A stretch of 19,738 nucleotides of DNA, taken from contig CBDUQI010000103.1 of NCBI GenBank assembly GCA_965369325.1, positions 1 through 19,738 of the forward strand. The letters are read 5' to 3'. Position 1 is the first letter of the stretch, and each line of letters begins with the position of its first letter. Positions 14,835 to 19,738 of this stretch are shown here, piece by piece. Under the pieces are notes generated by a model. That model made no database searches. It saw nothing but the letters and a program-made list of their open reading frames with translations, and had not been told where the DNA came from. The position numbers and the translations under genes were made by a program. The DNA is from CBDUQI01 sp965369325. GTDB lineage: Bacteria > Pseudomonadota > Gammaproteobacteria > Steroidobacterales > JBCBZW01.

Positions 14835-15671
14835 TCAGGCCCGCGCTGAGGCTTGTAAACACAGGGAGAACAACTCGTTCTGGCTGGCGATACCCAACTT
14901 CTGGTAGGCCCTGCGTCGATAGGTAATCACACTTGAGGGGGCGATGTTCAGATCCAGCCCGATGCCCACCGAGGTGTAACCCAGTACAATGCGCTCACAC
15001 ACCTCGCGCTCGCGCCGAGTCAGGTCCGTAAACGGCGGATGGTTCTTGCTGATGATGTTGTGCACCATACTGCGCGCACTGCCCGCTTGCGGGCTACCGC
15101 GCAACTGCAAAATCTCGTAGTGCTGGGCGATCAGGCTGGTGAGCAGTGGCAGCACCTGTTCTAGCAACTCCCAGTCTGCCGCGGAATAGCGGCCCGAGCG
15201 GCCCATTCGGTAGAAATTGCAGTACACGCTGCCGTGCTCGACTTTGCTGATGGTGGAGGCCTTGTCCACCAGATCCACTCGATCGAAAAAATGATTTCGG
15301 TAGGCCGCGTCGTAGTGGCTGTCCAGGTCGAGCGGAATCAGCTCGTCAGTGCTCTGCCCGGCCAGTACCTTCTGATAGTTTGGATCGTCGGCGTGATAGC
15401 GCTTAACGTAGTCCTCGGCCAACCGGTGTGCGGTGTCGGCGGCCAGATGCCCGTGGGTGAACAAATGGCCCGCACTGCCGGACTGATCGCAGGTAAACAC
15501 AACGCAATAGTCCACGGGCGCGACGGTATTCAGCAGGCCCAGTAAATCAGTTTCGAATACCTCCGTGCCGATGGCTTTGACCAGACGCGTCAGCGCCGCC
15601 AGCCATTGCGCCGACCCGGCGGCGCTGGCGGCCATCTGCGGCGTGTTCGATTCCGATCTGTCCATATGCAC
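14835..15671 (-). CDS. LuxR-type helix-turn-helix transcriptional regulator
   Basis: This is a 278-residue transcription factor with a C-terminal LuxR/GerE domain at about residues 217-262. LTRREREVCERIVLGYTSV and IAPSSVITYRRRAYQKLGI hold the conserved Glu, Gly and recognition-helix positions. The N-terminal 200 residues look like a ligand-sensing domain of GAF-like composition but carry no clear autoinducer-binding or phosphoacceptor motif, so I would not call it a quorum-sensing receptor. It lies 109 bp upstream of the FAD monooxygenase on the same strand and is the obvious candidate regulator of that operon. The start is either GTG 15671 (AGG 9 nt ahead) or ATG 15665. A direct repeat of ATTCCGATCTGT overlaps this start and suggests autoregulation. 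Confidence 0.9.
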   Translation of the reverse strand: MHMDRSESNTPQMAASAAGSAQWLAALTRLVKAIGTEVFETDLLGLLNTVAPVDYCVVFTCDQSGSAGHLFTHGHLAADTAHRLAEDYVKRYHADDPNYQKVLAGQSTDELIPLDLDSHYDAAYRNHFFDRVDLVDKASTISKVEHGSVYCNFYRMGRSGRYSAADWELLEQVLPLLTSLIAQHYEILQLRGSPQAGSARSMVHNIISKNHPPFTDLTRREREVCERIVLGYTSVGIGLDLNIAPSSVITYRRRAYQKLGIASQNELFSLCLQASARA

Positions 15672-15695
15672 CGATTATGACCTATTCCGATCTGT
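15650..15695. repeat. Direct repeat ATTCCGATCTGT across the LuxR gene start
   Basis: The 12-mer ATTCCGATCTGT occurs at 15650-15661 and again at 15684-15695, exactly 34 bp apart. One copy covers the first codons of the LuxR-type gene and the other its leader. Two identical sites around a start codon are a plausible autoregulatory operator, or the trace of a small duplication. Confidence 0.6.
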
Positions 15696-15728
15696 TCAGG
15701 CCCCTTCGTGCCCTTTGCGAACGGTGCA

Positions 15729-15738
15729 GCGATATCGC
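15729..15738. promoter_or_regulatory. Perfect palindrome GCGATATCGC between divergent genes
   Basis: A 10-bp perfect palindrome lies in the 171-bp region shared by the leftward LuxR-type gene and the rightward SGNH hydrolase gene. It could bind a dimeric regulator. I see no good -10/-35 pair for either gene nearby, so its role is inferred only from symmetry and position. Confidence 0.3.
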
Positions 15739-15842
15739 ACTGCGCGCGTAGCAACGCCTGACACCACCGGCCAACCACCCTCGCCAGCAGCGTGCGTTGT
15801 GCGTTAGGCTGACCGCTTGAAACTCACTACGGGGGAACCACC

Positions 15843-16610
15843 ATGAGACTGAATACGCGAATCGCGTCCGTCTGCGCGCTGTTGGTACTGGCCACCGGCG
15901 TTGCCCGGGCGGAACCGGCCTGGGTCATCATCGGCGATTCATGGGGCGATTTTATCGGCCCGGTGCAGGAGGCCAAACTGGCCACGTTGGGGATTACCAA
16001 TTTCACCAACCTGGCCGTCGGCGGCACCACCGCTGCGCAGTGGGCGGCGGATGAATCCGGGCTGCTGAGCGGCGCGCTTGACACACTGGCGGCGATGCCA
16101 TCGCAAGACGTTGCGTTTGTCTATGTCTCCATCGGTGGTAACGACATTCTCGGTGAGTGGGCCAGCCAGGGCAGCGCGTTGTTCGCACGGGTGGCGGGCG
16201 ATCTGGCCACCGTCAGAAGCGCGCTGCTGGCGGCCAAATCCAATACCGTGGTGTTGCTGGGCGGCTACGACATTCTAAACTTTGAAAGCTCGCTGGTGTG
16301 CCAGATCACTGCCAGCGCTTTGTTTGGCACAACGGACCCCACCTTCATCAACAGCATCGTGCGCACGGGCGGTCTGTTGCTTGATAATTTTGCTCAGGGC
16401 CGGGCGCGCACACTGTCGCTCAGCGTCATCGGTGCCTTGCAGGGCATGGCGGACACGCCCGACCTCACCAACTGGAGTCCGGCGGAGCTGATTCGCAGCG
16501 ATTGCATCCACCTCACCGATGAGGGCTACACGGTCTTCAACGACGCCATGTTTGCGGAGCTGGTGCAGCAACTTGGCGGTGGCGGGTTGCTAAACCCCAA
16601 ACTCCAATAA
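15843..16610 (+). CDS. Secreted SGNH/GDSL-family hydrolase
   Basis: This is a 255-residue lipase/esterase-like hydrolase. A Sec signal peptide spans residues 1-23 (hydrophobic core, cleavage near ARA-EP), so it should be periplasmic or secreted. The four family blocks are present: GDSW with the nucleophile Ser33 (Trp replaces the usual Leu), VGGTT with Gly60, GGND with Asn99, and SDCIHLTDEGY with Asp219 and His222. The catalytic set is therefore complete. The ATG at 15843 follows GGGGGAA with about 6-nt spacing. It ends facing the glutathione S-transferase gene across a GC-rich hairpin. The substrate is unknown; an ester in a lipid, polysaccharide or small molecule is possible. Confidence 0.9.
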   Translation: MRLNTRIASVCALLVLATGVARAEPAWVIIGDSWGDFIGPVQEAKLATLGITNFTNLAVGGTTAAQWAADESGLLSGALDTLAAMPSQDVAFVYVSIGGNDILGEWASQGSALFARVAGDLATVRSALLAAKSNTVVLLGGYDILNFESSLVCQITASALFGTTDPTFINSIVRTGGLLLDNFAQGRARTLSLSVIGALQGMADTPDLTNWSPAELIRSDCIHLTDEGYTVFNDAMFAELVQQLGGGGLLNPKLQ

Positions 16611-16624
16611 ACAAGTGACGAGCC

Positions 16625-16654
16625 GTTGCGCCGGCAATCACTCGCCGGCGCAAC
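16625..16654. terminator. Strong hairpin between convergent SGNH and GST genes
   Basis: GTTGCGCCGGC (16625-16635) and GCCGGCGCAAC (16644-16654) are perfect reverse complements forming an 11-bp stem with an 8-nt loop, starting 14 bp after the SGNH stop. Its place between two convergent genes fits a bidirectional terminator. Neither side has a proper U-tract, so it may act as an RNA 3'-end stabiliser or a Rho-assisted stop. Confidence 0.6.
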
Positions 16655-16718
16655 ACTCACCGACTCCGGTTTTCCCCGGGTACTGTTCGCCGACCTCTAC
16701 CACTTAGCGCTCTAGCGC

Positions 16719-17336
16719 TTACGGCTTCCAGGTAATAGGTTTGTGCGAAGGCTGCGAGCTCACCACCGAGCACCAGTGCACAATCGACGGGAACGGCTCC
16801 AGGTCAAAGCCCCCCTGATGCGCCACGTGGGTATAGGCGTAGAGCGCGATATCAGCCAACGTGTAGCGCTCATCGACCAGAAAGTCCCGTCCGTCCAGAC
16901 GTTGATCCAGCACCTTCAATGCGGCCAGGCCGTTGGCATACCATTGCTCACCACGCTCGCCCAGTTGCTTCTCACTCTGACCCTTCTCCAGCATCCAAAA
17001 GCGCCGCACGGCCACGTTAGGCTCGAGCGTGTATTGCTCAAAGCACATGTGCTCCATCACGCGGGCACGCGCAAGCGCGCTGGCTGGCAACAGATCACTT
17101 TGATACTGCTCGGCCAGATACCAGCAAATGGCGTGCGACTCACTCAGGTGGCCGCCGTCGGGCAATTCCAACGTAGGGATGCGCCCGTTGGGATTTTTGC
17201 GCAAAAACTCAGGCGTGCGCGACTGCCCGGTGAGGATATCCGTTTCGATCAGCTCAAACGGCTGGCCAATGTAGCGCAATGTCAGGCGTACTTTGTAACC
17301 GTTGCCGCTGGGCATAAAGTCGTAGAGCGTATACAT
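16719..17336 (-). CDS. Glutathione S-transferase family protein
   Basis: This is a 205-residue cytoplasmic GST. The N-terminal thioredoxin-like domain (residues 1-80) has the MPSGNGYKVRLTL opening, the cis-proline loop NPNGRIPTLEL (Pro54) and the glutathione-binding SESHAI (Glu66-Ser67). The helical C-terminal domain includes VDERYTLADIALYAYTHVA with the N-capping motif. The start is ATG 17334-17336 with GGAGA about 7 nt ahead; the longer frame adds an unlikely Cys-rich leader. It does not carry the SSCSxRVRIAL signature of zeta-class maleylacetoacetate isomerase, so it is not the missing partner of hmgA. It lies 192 bp downstream of the histidine kinase gene on the same strand. Its substrate is unknown. 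Confidence 0.92.
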   Translation of the reverse strand: MYTLYDFMPSGNGYKVRLTLRYIGQPFELIETDILTGQSRTPEFLRKNPNGRIPTLELPDGGHLSESHAICWYLAEQYQSDLLPASALARARVMEHMCFEQYTLEPNVAVRRFWMLEKGQSEKQLGERGEQWYANGLAALKVLDQRLDGRDFLVDERYTLADIALYAYTHVAHQGGFDLEPFPSIVHWCSVVSSQPSHKPITWKP

Positions 17337-17528
17337 AGGCAACTCTCCAGGAGGTGGCGCGAACCCGCCTCGTAATCTATGCGATAGGCGATAATGACCC
17401 GCGACTGAGACGCTGTATACACAACACGCATTACAGTTATGGTTCGCGATCCGGGACATCTGTGCTGGTCGGCTCGCCTGCGCTGGGGTGCTGGCATAGG
17501 CAGTGCAAAAGCCTTAGGGGGCATAAAT

Positions 17529-18911
17529 CTACGTCGCGGGCCGCACTAGCGGCACAGTCCATACCACGCGTAAACCCGGCTGCGCGTCGTCCAGCAGCAG
17601 ATCGCCACTGTGCAGTTCGGCCACCGCACTCACCAGCGACAGGCCAAGGCCGCTGCCGGGCTCGTTGCGCGCCTGATCCAGGCGGAAGAACCGTTCAAGC
17701 ACTTTCTGGCGCATCTCCAACGCGATACCGGGGCCGGTATCGCTCACTGTAATCACCGCCATACCGGCATCGCTCTCATGCAGTGTCAGATCAATGCGCC
17801 CACCCTCGGGAGTGTACTTAACCGCATTGTCCAACAGGTTCACTACGCCCTGAAATAACAGGTCACGATCGCCCATCACCCGCCCGATGGCTGATGCGGC
17901 CACTGAAAAGCCGATCTGCTTTTGCTCGGCCATCACACTGTACAGCTCGTAGGCATCATCCAGCACAGTACGCAACTCAACCGGCGTAAACTCACGCGTA
18001 TGCCCGCCGGACTCTATTCGAGCGATGCGCAGCAGCGCTTGAAAGGTTTGCAGCAGGTTGTCCGCATCGGCAACACACTGCTCAACTAACTCCGAGTCCT
18101 CGTCCCCGGCCAGCGAGAGCTGCTCTAGACGATTACGCAGACGCGTGAGCGGCGTGCGCAAATCATGCGCGATGCTGTCGGCCACGTGACGCACGCCGCC
18201 CATCAGCGACTCGATGCGATCGAGCATGGCGTTCAAATTGGTCGCCAGTTCGTCAAACTCATCGCCGGTGCCGCGCGTCGCCACCCGCTGGGAAAGCTCG
18301 CCGTGCATGATGCGCATGGCCGTATCGGAGATGATCTCGATCCGTTTGCGCACACGGGTGCTCAGAAACAGCCCCCCGGCCAGCGCTAATGCCAGAGTGG
18401 CACTACCGCCCCAGGTGACGGCTTGGTTGAACACACTGCGTATGCGTTGCAGCTCGCGAATGTCGCGCCCGACCAGCAGGCGGATATCACCGCGAAAAGT
18501 AAACACCCGGGCGCGCACCGCAATGTCATCGCCGCGCTCATTCGCATAGCTGAACGCCACCCAGTTCGCCTCCGGCGAGGCCGCCGCGCGCAACGCCGGC
18601 CAGCGCGAGAGGTTCCCGCCAAGCGCTCGCCCGTCCGCATCAGCAAACAGATACACCGAGCGGCCCAGCGGGGCACGCTCAATGCGATCAGATACCACCC
18701 GTGCCAACCCCTCGAGGCCACGCTGGCGATATTGCTCAGCCAGACCGGTAATCTCCGCCTCAATGGTGGCGTCGGTCTGGCGCTCCAAAAAACCAATGGT
18801 CGACCAGTATATAAACCCCAGTATCGTCAGCACCGACAGGGTGAAGATCAGCGTATAAAGCAGAGTGAGCTGAAAAGCGGTGGTGCGAAGGAGCTTGGGT
18901 GCGCGGCGCAT
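17529..18911 (-). CDS. Sensor histidine kinase
   Basis: This is a 460-residue inner-membrane histidine kinase. Transmembrane segments lie at about residues 15-38 and 163-185 and enclose a periplasmic sensor of about 120 residues without a motif I recognise. HAMP follows (about 185-238). The dimerisation/phosphoacceptor helix has SIAHDLRTPLTRLRN with His249. The ATPase domain has VNLLDNAVKYTPEGG (N box), VSDTGPGIA (G1) and GSGLGLSLV (G2), so it should be active. Its ATG overlaps the last base of the response regulator stop codon, so the pair is translationally coupled. The signal cannot be inferred; the CusS/QseC-like layout only suggests envelope or metal sensing. Confidence 0.95.
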   Translation of the reverse strand: MRRAPKLLRTTAFQLTLLYTLIFTLSVLTILGFIYWSTIGFLERQTDATIEAEITGLAEQYRQRGLEGLARVVSDRIERAPLGRSVYLFADADGRALGGNLSRWPALRAAASPEANWVAFSYANERGDDIAVRARVFTFRGDIRLLVGRDIRELQRIRSVFNQAVTWGGSATLALALAGGLFLSTRVRKRIEIISDTAMRIMHGELSQRVATRGTGDEFDELATNLNAMLDRIESLMGGVRHVADSIAHDLRTPLTRLRNRLEQLSLAGDEDSELVEQCVADADNLLQTFQALLRIARIESGGHTREFTPVELRTVLDDAYELYSVMAEQKQIGFSVAASAIGRVMGDRDLLFQGVVNLLDNAVKYTPEGGRIDLTLHESDAGMAVITVSDTGPGIALEMRQKVLERFFRLDQARNEPGSGLGLSLVSAVAELHSGDLLLDDAQPGLRVVWTVPLVRPAT

Positions 18912-19585
18912 TACCCGGCCATTTTGTAGCCGGCGCCACGCACGGTGTGCAGTAGCGGTGAATCAAAGCCCTTGTCGATCTTGGCGCGCAGCCGCGAGAT
19001 GTGCACATCAATCACGTTGGTTTGAGGGTCGAAATGGTAGTCCCAAACATGCTCAAGCAACATGGCTCGCGTGACCACCTGCCCTGCGTGACGCATCAGA
19101 TACTCCAGCAAACGAAATTCCCGCGGCTGCAAATCTATTGCCTGCTGCGCGCGATGCACCTCTCGCTTGAGGCAGTCCAGGCGCAAATCACCCACCGTCA
19201 GCAACGAGGGTGCGCTGGCAGGGGCGCTGGCGCGACGACACAACGCCTCCAGCCGCGCCTGCAGTTCATTAAACGCGAACGGCTTCACCAGATAATCATC
19301 GCCGCCGGCACGCAGGCCCTGCACCCGATCATCAACCTCGCCCAGCGCGCTTAAAAACAGCACCGGCACGGGGCTTGCCTCCTCGCGCAACTGGCGCACC
19401 AGTGCCAGGCCATCCAGTTGCGGCAACATCCGGTCCACGACAAGTGCATCGAAGGCGGTTGCACGGGCGATTGCCAGGCCGGCATGCCCGTTCGCGGCAT
19501 GCACCACCTGATGACCGGCCTCCTTCAATCCCTTGATGAGGAAGTCCGCTAGCTCACCGTCATCTTCTATCACCAGTAGTCGCAT
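18911..19585 (-). CDS. OmpR-family response regulator
   Basis: This is a 224-residue two-component DNA-binding regulator. The receiver domain has the acidic pocket (Glu7, Asp8, Asp9), the phosphoacceptor Asp51 in VVDRMLPQLDG, the switch Ser in LFLSALGEVDDR and the conserved Lys in LVKPFAFNEL. The winged-helix effector domain shows PREFRLLEYLMRHAGQVV, TNVIDVHISRLRAKID and a final TVRGAGYKM. All are standard for the CusR/QseB group. The gene is complete and starts 154 bases before the right edge, probably as first gene of the pair with the histidine kinase. No operon partner is visible upstream within the window. Confidence 0.96.
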   Translation of the reverse strand: MRLLVIEDDGELADFLIKGLKEAGHQVVHAANGHAGLAIARATAFDALVVDRMLPQLDGLALVRQLREEASPVPVLFLSALGEVDDRVQGLRAGGDDYLVKPFAFNELQARLEALCRRASAPASAPSLLTVGDLRLDCLKREVHRAQQAIDLQPREFRLLEYLMRHAGQVVTRAMLLEHVWDYHFDPQTNVIDVHISRLRAKIDKGFDSPLLHTVRGAGYKMAG

Positions 19586-19666
19586 GGTGAGATTATGCCA
19601 TTCGCAACATTGCTTTGACCCGGATCAACTGGTTGGTGAGCGAGGTCTGCACCCCAGGGCGCAGGC

Positions 19667-19738
19667 GGCCCGCAAAGTAGCGGGCCCGACCGTCCGGATT
19701 AGGGAGGGGTGGACGGTCGGACCCTGTCCGCCAGGACA
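19667..19738. repeat. Three consecutive inverted repeats at the window end
   Basis: GGCCCGC (19667-19673) pairs with GCGGGCC (19680-19686) around AAAGTA. CCGACCGTCC (19686-19695) pairs with GGACGGTCGG (19711-19720) around a 15-nt loop. TGTCC (19725-19729) pairs with GGACA (19734-19738) around GCCA. Together they fill 72 bases upstream of the response regulator. The array may continue past the window. It could be a structured intergenic repeat, a terminator of the next gene, or the end of a non-coding RNA. Confidence 0.55.

Noticed and set aside
14835..15671. The LuxR-type regulator as a quorum-sensing receptor
   Set aside because: No autoinducer-binding residues are recognisable in the N-terminal domain, and no LuxI-type synthase gene is present.
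15650..15695. AGATCGGAA on the minus strand as leftover sequencing adapter
   Set aside because: The match to the common adapter stops after nine bases (followed by TAG or TCG, not GAGC), and one copy is in frame within the LuxR gene.
16719..17336. The glutathione S-transferase as maleylacetoacetate isomerase completing the homogentisate pathway
   Set aside because: The zeta-class SSCSxRVRIAL signature is absent (it reads SGNGYKVRLTL), and the gene is 7 kb away in a different operon.

Overview
The window is GC-rich (roughly 60 percent by eye), densely coded, Gram-negative chromosomal DNA. Periplasmic quinoprotein, Tat-exported proteins, an OmpR/EnvZ-type two-component pair and homogentisate dioxygenase together suggest a proteobacterium. 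A marine or soil gammaproteobacterium is my best guess, but the sequence does not prove it. I see no rRNA, tRNA, CRISPR array, insertion sequence or phage gene.

Layout. (1) 3-3111, plus: a 5'-truncated DUF1800 gene followed 1 nt later by a Tat-exported DUF1501 gene, a common secreted pair of unknown function. (2) 3104-4150, minus: a LacI-family regulator whose end overlaps the DUF1501 gene by 8 bp. (3) 4410-7930, minus: a tight four-gene run, aromatic amine dehydrogenase heavy chain (aauB), its TTQ-bearing light chain (aauA), a small monohaem cytochrome c and phenylacetate-CoA ligase (paaK). (4) A 371-bp divergent control region, then hmgA (homogentisate 1,2-dioxygenase) and a betaine-homocysteine methyltransferase gene on the plus strand. 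(5) 10911-15671, minus: LuxR-type regulator, FAD-dependent aromatic monooxygenase, DUF2783 small protein, an unusual metallo-beta-lactamase-fold protein and a MOSC protein. (6) 15843-17336: a secreted SGNH hydrolase converging with a glutathione S-transferase. (7) 17529-19585, minus: an OmpR-family response regulator and its histidine kinase. The last 70 bases hold three consecutive inverted repeats.

How the genes work together. The clearest functional unit is the amine operon. A periplasmic TTQ enzyme would deaminate arylethylamines to aldehydes and pass electrons to the cytochrome c. After a separate aldehyde dehydrogenase step not encoded here, PaaK would activate the resulting phenylacetate. 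Compared with the aauBEDA order I recall for Alcaligenes faecalis, the aauE and aauD maturation genes are missing and paaK has joined the run. hmgA, divergent from it, opens the ring of homogentisate, and the monooxygenase operon is probably another aromatic-compound module. The region therefore reads as an aromatic catabolism neighbourhood in which the FAD monooxygenase/DUF2783/MBL module has no assigned substrate.
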